The notes under the pieces are model-generated. The model saw only the letters and a list, made by a program, of their open reading frames with translations. It was not told the origin of the DNA and made no database searches. This document shows positions 38,957 to 47,208 of a DNA stretch of 54,700 nucleotides, in pieces. Each line of letters starts with the position of its first letter. The stretch's first letter is position 1. The stretch is taken from the NCBI GenBank assembly GCA_013389055.1, contig JACAEC010000009.1, positions 1 through 54,700 of the forward strand, written 5' to 3'. The translations under genes and the position numbers were made by a program. The stretch is from Hydrogenophilaceae bacterium. GTDB taxonomy: Bacteria > Pseudomonadota > Gammaproteobacteria > Burkholderiales > Thiobacillaceae.

Positions 38957-39747
38957 GATCCGACCTCGATCAGCATCAGGGCGAAGAACAGCCGTACCAT
39001 GCCTGTGTGCACGGCGATCGGCGCGAAGAACAGTTTGTGCGGGGCCTCGAGGCCGGCGGCGATGGGGATCACCGTGACCGCCAGGCCGAACATCAGGCAC
39101 TTGAGCCAGAGGCCGAGCACCTGGAGTGGCGAGAAAACCTGGCCCAGGATTTGGCTGAAGGCGGCCAAGCCGCTGGTTTCCAGGCCATACAGGCTAACAT
39201 AGGCGATCAGCATGGCGATCAGGCTGACCACTGCGGTCAGGGCCAGCACCGAGAGCACGCCGCCGATCACCCGGGGCAGAAATTCCAGGCGCAGGGCGTC
39301 GACGCCGACATCGGCCAGGGCCTGGATCTCGTTGTTGATGTTCATCAGCGCGATCTCGGCATTGATCGCCGCACCCGAGCGCAAGGCGACGAATAGGGCA
39401 GTCACCAGGGGCAGCAACTCGATCACCAGGAAGCGCAACACGACCTCGAGCGCCAAATCGCCCAGGCCGTAATTCCGTGCCGCCGTCACGGCGATCTGGA
39501 TCAGGATCAGGCTGAGCAGGGCGGCGAACAGGCTGAAGCTGCCGAGGATTTGCCAGGCGGTGAAATAGATCTGTTTTTCCACCACGGTGCGGGTGGCACT
39601 GTTGTAGAGGCGAGGCGAAAAGATGCCGGCCAGCGCGATGCCGCCGAAGCTCAGCATACGTGCCATGGGGCTGAAGCGGGCGATCAGGATGTCGCCACTT
39701 CGGGTGAGCAGTTTGATGAGCCAGCGCATGCTGCGATCATAATGCAT
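38935..39747 (-). CDS. MlaE-family ABC transporter permease
   Basis: About 270 residues. The MlaE signature is present: IYFTAWQILGSFSLFAALLSLILIQIAV, LPLVTALFVALRSGAAINAEIALM, NNEIQALADVGVDAL, LPRVIGGVLSVLALTAVVSLIAM, and a Gly-rich last helix. It forms the inner-membrane channel of a lipid transporter with the MCE protein. ATG 39747 (MHYDRSMRW) and ATG 39729 (MRWLIKLL) are both possible; neither has a good ribosome binding site. The track extension to 40569 runs through the divergent SH3 gene and is spurious. Confidence 0.9.
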   Translation of the reverse strand: MHYDRSMRWLIKLLTRSGDILIARFSPMARMLSFGGIALAGIFSPRLYNSATRTVVEKQIYFTAWQILGSFSLFAALLSLILIQIAVTAARNYGLGDLALEVVLRFLVIELLPLVTALFVALRSGAAINAEIALMNINNEIQALADVGVDALRLEFLPRVIGGVLSVLALTAVVSLIAMLIAYVSLYGLETSGLAAFSQILGQVFSPLQVLGLWLKCLMFGLAVTVIPIAAGLEAPHKLFFAPIAVHTGMVRLFFALMLIEVGSLAITYL

Positions 39748-39800
39748 CGGTATGGTGCGATGGGTATCATTGTCCAGTGAGCCAAAAGAGAGAATTCGCC

Positions 39801-40340
39801 ATGAAGATATTCCGCAGTGGGCTTGCGCTGCTTTTGCTGGTCGCGCTGCCGGCTTGGGCGGCACCCGGGGTGATGCTGCGCGACGATACCTTGCGCAACG
39901 CGCCCTCGGCGACGGCGGCGGCGGTCGGTAGCGTGACCAAGGGCCAAGCGGTCGAGGTGCTCGGCCGCCAAAGCGGCTGGAGCCGGGTACAGGCCCAGGG
40001 CAAGACCGGCTGGGTACGCCTGCTTTCGGTGCGCGGCGGCGCGGTGGCGCAGACCGATGTCGGCGGCGAACTGGCCGGTGTGCTCGCCTTGGGCGGGACC
40101 CGGCGCGACCCGGGCAAGGTGGTGGCGGTGGCCGGGGTACGCGGCCTGAGCGAGGAGGAGTTGAAGCAGGCGCGTTACGACGCCCGGCAACTGGAGCGCC
40201 TGGAAGGTTATGCCGTGACGCTGCCCGAGGCGAACCGTTTCGCCGCCGAGGCCGGCCTGGCCCGGCGTGAAGTCGCCTACCTGCCGGCGCCGCAAAGCGC
40301 ATCGGGCAGCGGCGAGACCTGGGGAGGGAACCAGCCATGA
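39801..40340 (+). CDS. secreted SH3-domain protein
   Basis: 179 residues from ATG 39801, which begins a signal peptide (MKIFRSGLALLLLVALPAWAAP). A bacterial SH3 domain follows (about 22-80: LRNAPSATAAAVGSVTKGQAVEVL, GWSRVQAQGKTGWVRLLSV). The rest is a helical tail (LSEEELKQARYDARQLERLEGYAV) without a recognised fold. Probably periplasmic, perhaps contacting peptidoglycan. Its stop overlaps the start of the M48 protease gene as ATGA, implying a shared mRNA and linked function. Confidence 0.87.
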   Translation: MKIFRSGLALLLLVALPAWAAPGVMLRDDTLRNAPSATAAAVGSVTKGQAVEVLGRQSGWSRVQAQGKTGWVRLLSVRGGAVAQTDVGGELAGVLALGGTRRDPGKVVAVAGVRGLSEEELKQARYDARQLERLEGYAVTLPEANRFAAEAGLARREVAYLPAPQSASGSGETWGGNQP

Positions 40341-41218
40341 AGATGCGTCTGATTCTCCTTGCCTGCCTGCTGTCCGGCAGCCTCGCCCAGGCGGCCGATT
40401 TCGGCGGCCTGCTGCGCGGCGTGCTCAATGGCGGCGTACAGATCGGCCCGCAGCAGGAGACGCCGCAGGACAACAACGGCGACGCCGTAGGCAACCTGGT
40501 CGGCGCCCTGCTCAGTGGCAACACCTCGCCCGAGCAAGAACGCCTGATCGGCCAGCAAATCTCCGGCAACCTCTTGGGCGCGGCGCCGCTGGTGGGCGAC
40601 GCGGCGCTGCAGCGCTACGTCAACCGGGTCGGCCGCTGGGTGGCGAGCACCAGTGAACGGCCGGACCTGGCCTGGCGCTTCGGCGTGGTCGAGAGCGAGG
40701 ACATCAACGCCTTCGCCGCACCCGGCGGTTATGTCTTCGTCACCAAGGGTCTGTACAAGAAATTGCAGAACGAGGCGGAATTGGCTGCCGTGCTCGGCCA
40801 CGAGATCGGCCATGTCGTGCGCCAGCATCACCTCAAGCTCTTGCAGCAGTCGCAGATGGTGGCGGCCGTCGGTGGCCTGCTCGGCCAGCGGCTGGGCAAC
40901 AAGAACCAGCTTATCCAGAACCTGATCGGCAACGGCGCCGAGATCGTCGCCCGCTCGCTCGACAAGGATGCCGAGTACGAGGCCGATCGCATCGGCATGG
41001 TGCTGAGCGCGCGCGCCGGCTACGACCCCTATGCCTTGCCTGCGGTGCTGCAGGAGATCGGCCATGTGCCGGCCCAGGACAGCCGCATGGCCCTGCTCTA
41101 CAAGACCCATCCGCATCCCGAGGACCGGCTGGCCCGCTTGGGCGAGGCGGTGGAGTCGGCCGAGGCCGGCCTGCCGGAGGGGAACTTGGTGAGTAACCGC
41201 TTCTACCGCCTCAAATGA
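40337..41218 (+). CDS. periplasmic M48-family metalloprotease
   Basis: 293 residues. Signal peptide MKMRLILLACLLSGSLAQAA. The peptidase domain has AFAAPGGYVFVTKGL, the zinc motif LGHEIGHVVRQHH and the third ligand in EYEADRIGMVL, ending with THPHPEDRLARLGEA. It resembles BepA/LoiP-type envelope quality-control proteases but lacks TPR repeats. ATGA overlaps on both sides tie it to the SH3 gene and the CHASE2 cyclase gene. Confidence 0.92.
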   Translation: MKMRLILLACLLSGSLAQAADFGGLLRGVLNGGVQIGPQQETPQDNNGDAVGNLVGALLSGNTSPEQERLIGQQISGNLLGAAPLVGDAALQRYVNRVGRWVASTSERPDLAWRFGVVESEDINAFAAPGGYVFVTKGLYKKLQNEAELAAVLGHEIGHVVRQHHLKLLQQSQMVAAVGGLLGQRLGNKNQLIQNLIGNGAEIVARSLDKDAEYEADRIGMVLSARAGYDPYALPAVLQEIGHVPAQDSRMALLYKTHPHPEDRLARLGEAVESAEAGLPEGNLVSNRFYRLK

Positions 41219-43431
41219 CCCAGCGCAGCCGCCGATTTCTCGGGCAATTGGCGGTCAGCCTGGTTTTTCTGTTGATCCTGCTGGGCCATACCGGCGGCCT
41301 CTACAGCCTGTATTTCATCGAGAAATTCGATGCCGCCCTCTACGACCTGAAGCTGCGGCTGTTCCGCGAGCAGGGCGTCGACGACCGGGTGGTCATCGTC
41401 GACATCGACGAGAAATCGCTGCGCGAGATCGGCCGCTGGCCTTGGCCGCGGCTGCAAACGGCCAAGCTGACCGAGAACCTGTTCGATCAATACGGCGCGG
41501 CGGCGGTCGGTTTCGACATCGTCTTCGCCGAGCCCGACCAGAGCTCGGGCCTGCCTGTCCTCCAAGGCCTAGCGCGCGGGCCTCTGGCCGGAGAGGCCGG
41601 TTTTGCCCGAATGCTCGAGCGGGTCGCCCCCGGCCTCGATTACGACGCCCGCCTGGCCCATGCCCTGGCCAAGGGCCCGGTGGTGCTGGGTTATTACTTC
41701 GGCTTCGGTTCTGCGGCCGGCCGGGTCGGCGACTTGCCGCAGCCGATCCTGCCCTGTGGCCGACTCGATGGGCATGGGGTGCGGCTGCTTGTCGCGAGCG
41801 GCTACGGCGCCAACCTGCCGGCCTTGCAGGCCAAGGCGTTCGACGCCGGTTTCTTCAATGTCCAGCCCGATTTCGATGGGGTGATCCGCCGGCAGCCACT
41901 GCTGATCGAGCATCAGGGCCAGTGTTATGGCGCCTTGGCCCTGGCACTGGTGCGGGCCGGCTTGGGCCTGGGCCCGGCCGATGTCCTGGCGGCGGGCCAG
42001 GCCGGCGGGTTGGCGACCAGCCCGGCCGCCCTGTCATTCGATGGTGTCATGGCGCCGATGGATGAAAACGGCATGGTGCTGGTGCCCTACCGTACAGATC
42101 GGGCCTATCGTTACATTTCAGCCACCGATGTCATCCACGGTCGGGTGCCGGCGGCCGAACTGGAGGGCCGGCTGGTGCTGATCGGGGCGACCGCGCCCGG
42201 CATCATGGACCTGCGGGTCACCCCGACCGACAAGGCTTTCCCCGGCGTGGAGATCCACGCCAATGTGATCTCCGGCCTGCTCGACGGCAGCATCAAGTGG
42301 GAGCCGGCTCAGGCCCGGCGCTGGAACCTCGGCGCGGTGGTGCTGTTCGGCTTGCTGCTGGCGTTGTGGCTACCCTTCGCGGCCCCACTGTGGGCGGCGG
42401 CCGCAGTCGCCGGCTTGGTGATGCTGGCGATCGGTGCCGATCTCTACGCCTGGTCGGCCCTGCATCTTAGCCTGGCACCGGCCAGCCTGCTGCTCGCCCT
42501 GGCCGGTCTTTTCATCCTCAACATGAGCTACGGCTTCTTCGTCGAGGCCCGGGCCAAGCTGCAGATCACCCGGCTGTTCGGCCAGTATGTGCCACCGGAA
42601 CTGGTCGAGGAGATGGCCAGGGACCCGGCCCGCTACAGCCTGCGTGGCCAGTCGCGGGAGATGACCGTGCTGTTCTCCGACATCCGCGATTTCACCAGCA
42701 TCTCCGAAGGCCTGGAGGCGGCCGAATTGGCCGACATGCTCAACGCCTATCTATCGACCATGACCCGTGTGGTCCAAGAGCATCGCGGCACCATCGACAA
42801 ATACATCGGCGATGCGATCATGGCCTTCTGGGGTGCGCCCTTGAGCAATGACCGGCATGCCCGCGATGGCGTGCTCACGGCCCTGGCCATGCAGCAGGTG
42901 CTGGCGGAATTGAACCCGCAGTTGCAGGCGAAGGGTTGGCCGGCGGTGAAGATCGGCGTCGGCGTCAATACCGGGCGCATGAGCGTCGGCAATATGGGCT
43001 CGAGCTTCCGCATGGCCTATACGGTCATGGCCGATGCGGTGAATCTGGCCTCGCGCCTGGAAGGGCTGACCAAACAGTATGGGGTGGGGGTGCTCTGTGG
43101 CGAGGCGACCCGGGCGGCCTGCCCGGACATGGCCTTCCGCCTGATCGACCGGGTGCGGGTGAAAGGCAAGGCGCAGCCGGTGGCGATCTATGAGCCGCTC
43201 GGTCTCAAGGCCGAACTGTCCGAGGCGGCCCAGCGTGCGGCCGAGCGTTTCGAGGCGGCCCTGGCGGATTATCAGGCCCAACGCTGGGATGCTGCTGCAT
43301 CGGCGTTGCAGGCGTTGAATGCGGAAACACCGGGCAAGCTTTACACGGTATATTTAGAACGGATTGAACACTTCCGCCAACAGCCGCCGGCAGCAGATTG
43401 GGATGGCGTGTTTACCTACACAACCAAATAG
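41215..43431 (+). CDS. CHASE2-domain adenylate cyclase (class III)
   Basis: 738 residues. An N-terminal helix leads to a periplasmic CHASE2 sensor (about 35-340; VVIVDIDEKSLREIGRWPWPR, GFDIVFAEPD, LIGATAPGIMDL, GVEIHANVI), three helices (about 360-435), then a class III cyclase domain. The metal Asp residues are in LFSDIRDFTSISE and KYIGDAIMAFWGAP; the Lys of IDKYIGD and the Asp of MADAVNLASRLEG are the adenine-specifying pair, and N-x3-R is present. A helical tail follows. It likely makes cAMP in response to an envelope signal; the ligand is unknown. ATG overlaps the protease stop. Confidence 0.93.
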   Translation: MTQRSRRFLGQLAVSLVFLLILLGHTGGLYSLYFIEKFDAALYDLKLRLFREQGVDDRVVIVDIDEKSLREIGRWPWPRLQTAKLTENLFDQYGAAAVGFDIVFAEPDQSSGLPVLQGLARGPLAGEAGFARMLERVAPGLDYDARLAHALAKGPVVLGYYFGFGSAAGRVGDLPQPILPCGRLDGHGVRLLVASGYGANLPALQAKAFDAGFFNVQPDFDGVIRRQPLLIEHQGQCYGALALALVRAGLGLGPADVLAAGQAGGLATSPAALSFDGVMAPMDENGMVLVPYRTDRAYRYISATDVIHGRVPAAELEGRLVLIGATAPGIMDLRVTPTDKAFPGVEIHANVISGLLDGSIKWEPAQARRWNLGAVVLFGLLLALWLPFAAPLWAAAAVAGLVMLAIGADLYAWSALHLSLAPASLLLALAGLFILNMSYGFFVEARAKLQITRLFGQYVPPELVEEMARDPARYSLRGQSREMTVLFSDIRDFTSISEGLEAAELADMLNAYLSTMTRVVQEHRGTIDKYIGDAIMAFWGAPLSNDRHARDGVLTALAMQQVLAELNPQLQAKGWPAVKIGVGVNTGRMSVGNMGSSFRMAYTVMADAVNLASRLEGLTKQYGVGVLCGEATRAACPDMAFRLIDRVRVKGKAQPVAIYEPLGLKAELSEAAQRAAERFEAALADYQAQRWDAAASALQALNAETPGKLYTVYLERIEHFRQQPPAADWDGVFTYTTK

Positions 43432-43463
43432 GCTCCAAGGGGCGGGAGCAAGGAGACAGACGA

Positions 43464-44228
43464 ATGCGGATACGGGTCTTGGGTTGCAACGGGGGTATCG
43501 GCGATGGCCGCCACACCACCTCGTTCCTCATCGACGAGGACATCCTGCTCGATGCCGGCAGCGGCGTGACCCGGCTGGCTCTGGAGGCCCTGGAGAAGAT
43601 CGATCACATCTTTCTCACCCATGCCCATCTCGACCATATCCTGGCCATGCCGCCCATGCTCGACAGCGTCATCGGCCGGCGCGAGCGGCCGGTTACCCTG
43701 CATGCCATTCCCGAGGTGCTGGAGGTATTGAAAGAGCACTTGTTCAACTGGCAGATCTGGCCCGACTTCAATCGGATTCCCAGCAAAGAGGCGCCGATCC
43801 TGATCTATTCGCCGATCGCAGTAGGCCAGACAGTGCGCATGGGGGCGCGGGAGATCACGCCCATCCCGGCCAATCACGTGGTCCCGGCCGTGGGCTATCA
43901 CCTGCGCGGCGGCAAGGGCAGCCTGATCTTTTCGGGCGATACCTGCGGCCACGACGCCCTCTGGAACATCGCCGCAGAGGTCGGCGATCTCAAGCACCTG
44001 ATCGTGGAGTGTTCCTTCCCGAATTCCATGCGCGAGATCGCCGATGCCTCCAAGCATTATTGTCCGGCCACGCTGAGTGCCGATCTCGCCCGCCTGAAGT
44101 TGGGCGTGCCGATTTGGATAACGCACATGAAGCCGGGCAGCGAGGTGGACATCATCGTCGAGCTCGACGAGTTGGTGAACAGCCGGCTGGTGCAGACCCT
44201 GCGCGAAGGGCACCTGTTCGAAATCTAG
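43464..44228 (+). CDS. class II cyclic-nucleotide phosphodiesterase (metallo-beta-lactamase fold)
   Basis: 254 residues from ATG 43464, preceded by AAGGAGAC; the track start at 43398 overlaps the cyclase. THAHLDHILAMPPML matches the HxHLDH motif of class II 3',5'-cyclic-nucleotide phosphodiesterases (yeast PDE1, Vibrio CpdP), with PANHVVPAVGYHL, IFSGDTCGHDALW, VECSFPN and WITHMKPG completing the metal site. Placement 32 bases after an adenylate cyclase strongly supports hydrolysis of cAMP. A different MBL hydrolase activity cannot be excluded. No signal peptide, so cytoplasmic. Confidence 0.88.
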   Translation: MRIRVLGCNGGIGDGRHTTSFLIDEDILLDAGSGVTRLALEALEKIDHIFLTHAHLDHILAMPPMLDSVIGRRERPVTLHAIPEVLEVLKEHLFNWQIWPDFNRIPSKEAPILIYSPIAVGQTVRMGAREITPIPANHVVPAVGYHLRGGKGSLIFSGDTCGHDALWNIAAEVGDLKHLIVECSFPNSMREIADASKHYCPATLSADLARLKLGVPIWITHMKPGSEVDIIVELDELVNSRLVQTLREGHLFEI

Positions 44229-44248
44229 CCTGTCCGGTCGACAGGCAT

Positions 44249-44280
44249 AAAAAAGGAGAGGCGATGCCTCTCCTTTTTTT
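44249..44280. terminator. bidirectional intrinsic terminator between the phosphodiesterase and fccB
   Basis: GGAGAGGC-gat-GCCTCTCC with a run of A residues before and seven T residues after. It closes both the plus-strand cyclase operon and the minus-strand fccA-fccB operon. Confidence 0.93.
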
Positions 44281-44297
44281 GTTGCTGAAGCTTGAGC

Positions 44298-45563
44298 TTA
44301 GAGCGCCAGGGTATCCGCCCAGATGTTCTTCGCCCAGGACTCCATATAGTGCCACTCGAGTTCGCTCTCCTCCTTGGAGACGCCGGTCGCGCCTTTGGGG
44401 GTTTCCCACTTGCCTTCCGGATTAAGCCGCCAGACCGCTGCCACGTGAATGGCGCTGTTGGACGAAGTGGCGGAGAAGCAGGTGTTGGTGATCACCGGTG
44501 TGGACTCGGCTTGATTGCCGTTGAGCAGCTCGACGATGGCAGCGGCGCAGACCTTGCCATAGTTGTTGGCCATCGAGCCGGATTTCGGCGTGGGGGCCGA
44601 AATCGAATCGCCGATGATGTGTACGTTGGGGGCGACGTTGGACTCCAGGGTGCGGAAATCGACTTTGCACCAGTTGTCGTTGTCGTTGCGTACACCCGCC
44701 ATGGCGGTGATGCCGTGGGCGCGCATCGGTGGCACCACGTTGAGCACGTCGGCCTTGACGTCCTCGACATCGAGCGACAGGGTGCGTTTGCCGGCATCGA
44801 GGCGCACCGGCTTGCTGTTCGGCCGATACTCGATCATGCCCTCGTAGTGCTTCTTCCAGGCCGCCAGGAACAGTCCCTTCTTCGATACGATGTCGGCATT
44901 GCTGTCGAGCACCAGAATCTTGGACTTCGGCTTCTTGGCCTTGAAGTAGTTGGCTACCATGCTGACCCGCTCATAGGGTCCAGGCGGGCAGCGGTAGGGC
45001 ATGCCCGGGATGGACAGGGCATAAACGCCGCCGTCGGGCATGGCTTGCAGCTGCTTGCGCAGGGTCGCGGTCTGCGGGCCGGCCTTCCAGGCGTGCATGA
45101 TGGTCTTTTGGGCCTTGGCGTCGTAGCCCTCGATCAGGTCGAAGCGCAGATCGATGCCGCCGGACAGCACCAGACGGTCGTAGGCGAAGGTCTTGCCGCT
45201 CTTGCACTTGACCATGCGCTTGGCGGTATCGAAGCCGACTACCTCGTCTTTCACCAGCTTGACGCCAGCCTTCTTCAGGCCGTTGTAGCTGAAGGTGAGG
45301 TCATCCAGCTTGTTGATGCCGCCGAGCACGGTGTTGGAGAAGGGGCAGGAAACGAACTTGTCGTTCATCTCGATCAGGGTGACATCGATCTTCGGATCCC
45401 ACAGCTTGAGGTAACGGGCGCAGGTGGCGCCGCCGAAACCACCACCGACCACCACGACCTTGGGCTTGGCACCGGCGATGGCAAAACTGCTCAACGAACC
45501 GAGGCTGGCAGCACCGACTGCGCCGGCGGAAACCTTCAGAAAATCACGGCGATTGATTGCCAT
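44298..45563 (-). CDS. fccB: flavocytochrome c sulfide dehydrogenase, flavoprotein subunit
   Basis: 421 residues. A Tat signal (INRRDFLKVSAGAVGAASLG) exports it to the periplasm. The FAD site is VVVVGGGFGGATCARYLK, the redox-active cysteines are in SCPFSNTVLGG and PYRCPPGPYERVSMV, and the second FAD motif is VHIIGDSISA. FccB oxidises sulfide to sulfane sulfur or polysulfide and passes electrons to the cytochrome subunit encoded just upstream (18-base gap). The C-terminal LEWHYMESWAKNIWADT is typical. All family features are intact. Confidence 0.96.
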   Translation of the reverse strand: MAINRRDFLKVSAGAVGAASLGSLSSFAIAGAKPKVVVVGGGFGGATCARYLKLWDPKIDVTLIEMNDKFVSCPFSNTVLGGINKLDDLTFSYNGLKKAGVKLVKDEVVGFDTAKRMVKCKSGKTFAYDRLVLSGGIDLRFDLIEGYDAKAQKTIMHAWKAGPQTATLRKQLQAMPDGGVYALSIPGMPYRCPPGPYERVSMVANYFKAKKPKSKILVLDSNADIVSKKGLFLAAWKKHYEGMIEYRPNSKPVRLDAGKRTLSLDVEDVKADVLNVVPPMRAHGITAMAGVRNDNDNWCKVDFRTLESNVAPNVHIIGDSISAPTPKSGSMANNYGKVCAAAIVELLNGNQAESTPVITNTCFSATSSNSAIHVAAVWRLNPEGKWETPKGATGVSKEESELEWHYMESWAKNIWADTLAL

Positions 45564-45581
45564 AGTGTTGTCTCCTTTTGC

Positions 45582-45881
45582 TTATTTGACGGCGGCGAAC
45601 CAGGCTGCCAGTTTTTCGATTTCCTCATCGGTATAGCCGAGGGCGTGCTTTTGCATCACCACAGAGGGGCGGGTACCCGACTGGAAGTCCTTCATCTGCT
45701 GGACGAAGTAGCCTTTTTCCAGCCCCGCGAGCGAGGGGATGGCGCCGCGGCTCTTCCCTTCCGGGCCGTGGCAATAGGCGCAGTTCGCGGCCATGGTACG
45801 CGTGCGGCTATCAGCCTGTGCTGCGCTGACTACGCCGAGCGCACCGACAAAGAGCAAGGTATAGGCAAGTGTGTGTTTCAT
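45582..45881 (-). CDS. fccA: monoheme cytochrome c subunit of sulfide dehydrogenase
   Basis: 99 residues with signal peptide (MKHTLAYTLLFVGALGVVSAAQA) and one heme site CAYCH; the distal Met is probably in RPSVVMQKHALGYTDEEI. A monoheme small subunit as in Chlorobium-type flavocytochrome c, rather than the diheme form of Allochromatium. It accepts electrons from FccB and hands them to the respiratory chain. GGAGGAG lies just before ATG 45881. A terminator-like hairpin in the leader is described separately. Confidence 0.92.
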   Translation of the reverse strand: MKHTLAYTLLFVGALGVVSAAQADSRTRTMAANCAYCHGPEGKSRGAIPSLAGLEKGYFVQQMKDFQSGTRPSVVMQKHALGYTDEEIEKLAAWFAAVK

Positions 45882-45903
45882 GTACTCCTCCAGTACGGGT
45901 GGG

Positions 45904-45925
45904 AAAAAAGGGCAGCGAACTGCCC
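45904..45925 (-). terminator. intrinsic terminator in the fccA leader (possible attenuator)
   Basis: Read on the minus strand: GGGCAG-TTCG-CTGCCC followed by six T residues. The stem is short but has the very stable UUCG loop. It ends only 22 bases before the fccA start, leaving no room for a promoter after it, so any fccA transcript must pass through it. It could end hemH readthrough, attenuate fccAB, or both. Confidence 0.75.
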
Positions 45926-45987
45926 AAGCTGGTTGTTGTTATTTGTAGCCTACGCTAAGTAGCTAACCTAGGCCTAAATTTACCGTG

Positions 45988-46030
45988 AAGTATGAAATTG
46001 TTCCCGTCTATCCGGATTGACGGAGATCAA
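45988..46030 (-). promoter_or_regulatory. candidate FNR-type class II promoter for fccA-fccB
   Basis: TTGATCTCCGTCAA on the minus strand (46030-46017) matches the FNR/ANR consensus TTGAT-N4-ATCAA in nine of ten positions. A -10-like CATACT lies at 45993-45988; the distance between its centre and the FNR site centre is 33 bases, close to the spacing of class II FNR promoters (site at about -41.5). Predicted start near 45981 gives a leader of about 100 bases that includes the terminator hairpin. Confidence 0.5.
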
Positions 46031-46098
46031 AGTCCATAAAGCCAGCATTGATATATTTATACCAGCCCCCGTCGGCCGTTACAAGCGGGGCAGCAGAA

Positions 46099-47199
46099 TC
46101 AGGCGCTGGCACCCAATTCGCGGGCGCGCTGCAGGCGGCGCGCGAGCAAACCGGCCTCATGCTCGGCGTTCCAATCCTGCGGCAACCAGCCACTGAGGTG
46201 ATCCAGAGCTAGGTCGCGCAGGGTCTCAATGAAGGCGGCCTGATCGTTGAGTGCCGGAATGTAGTGATATTCCCCGCCACCGGCATTGAGGAAGACGGCC
46301 TTGTTTTCCATGGCGATCTCTTCCAGCGTCTCCAGGCAGTCGGCCACGAAACCGGGGCAGACCACATCGACTCGGCGGGTCTTGCGCGCACCCAGATCGG
46401 CCAGAGTCTCCGAGGTGTAGGGTTTCAGCCATTCGGCCCGGCCGAAGCGTGACTGGAAGGTCACGCGGTATTGTTCGGCTGCCAGACCGAGGCGTTCTGC
46501 CAGAAGGCGGCCGGTCTTCTGGCATTCGCAGTGATAGGGGTCGCCCAGATCCAGGCTGCGCCGGGGCACGCCGTGGAAGCTCATGACCAACTGCTCAGGC
46601 CGGCCGTGGCTCGCCCAATGCTGTTCGATCCGCTCGGCCAGGGCGGCGATATAGCCGGGATGGTCGTGGAAATTCCGCACCACCCGCAGTTCCGGCTGGT
46701 TGCGGCTGTGCAAGAGTGTCTTATAGACGGCATCCAAGGCCGAGCCGGTGCTGCTGGCGGCATATTGCGGATAGAGCGGCAGCACCAAGAGGCGGTTGCA
46801 GCCGGCCGCCCTGAGCTTGGCGATGACCGAGGCGACCGAGGGCTGGCCGTAACGCATGGCATATTCGACCTGGATCGGGCCAGCCGCGGCCAAGGCCTCG
46901 CGCAGCAAGGCGGTCTGGCGTTCGGTGAAGACCTTCAGCGGCGAACCTTGCGGGGTCCAGATGCTGGCGTATTTTTCCGCCGACTTTCTCGGCCGGGTCT
47001 GCAGGATGATGCCGTTGAGGATCGGCCACCAGATCAGGCGGGGAATCTCGATCACCCGCGGGTCGGACAGGAACTCGCGCAGATAGGGCTTCAGTGCCTG
47101 TGCCGTGGGCGCGGCAGGGGTACCGAGGTTGATCAAGAGCACGCCGATGCTGGCCGGCTGGTCGTGGCGGAAGGCCGGTTCGGCCAGGAAACGAGGCAT
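46099..47199 (-). CDS. hemH: ferrochelatase
   Basis: 366 residues. Inserts Fe2+ into protoporphyrin IX, the last step of heme synthesis. [14 protein letters not shown] opens the enzyme, [21 protein letters not shown] lies mid-protein, [23 protein letters not shown] carries the catalytic His, [17 protein letters not shown] is the signature, and [15 protein letters not shown] has the conserved Glu. It follows hrcA by 9 bases and is probably in one operon with it. Confidence 0.96.
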   Translation of the reverse strand: MPRFLAEPAFRHDQPASIGVLLINLGTPAAPTAQALKPYLREFLSDPRVIEIPRLIWWPILNGIILQTRPRKSAEKYASIWTPQGSPLKVFTERQTALLREALAAAGPIQVEYAMRYGQPSVASVIAKLRAAGCNRLLVLPLYPQYAASSTGSALDAVYKTLLHSRNQPELRVVRNFHDHPGYIAALAERIEQHWASHGRPEQLVMSFHGVPRRSLDLGDPYHCECQKTGRLLAERLGLAAEQYRVTFQSRFGRAEWLKPYTSETLADLGARKTRRVDVVCPGFVADCLETLEEIAMENKAVFLNAGGGEYHYIPALNDQAAFIETLRDLALDHLSGWLPQDWNAEHEAGLLARRLQRARELGASA

Positions 47200-47208
47200 G
47201 GTATTCGC

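Noticed and set aside
38498-39100. 200-residue version of the pseudo-ATPase starting at 39100
   Set aside because: The extra N-terminus is the permease coding sequence read in another frame and has no ATPase motif.
38935-40569. Extended 544-residue version of the MlaE permease
   Set aside because: The N-terminal 270 residues are antisense to the SH3 and protease genes and low-complexity Arg/Pro sequence; MlaE proteins are about 260 residues.
43426-43435. AAATAGGCTC at the end of the cyclase gene, like the outer end of the mobile element
   Set aside because: Only 10 bases match, it is within a coding sequence, is followed by CAA rather than TAA, and has no partner end.
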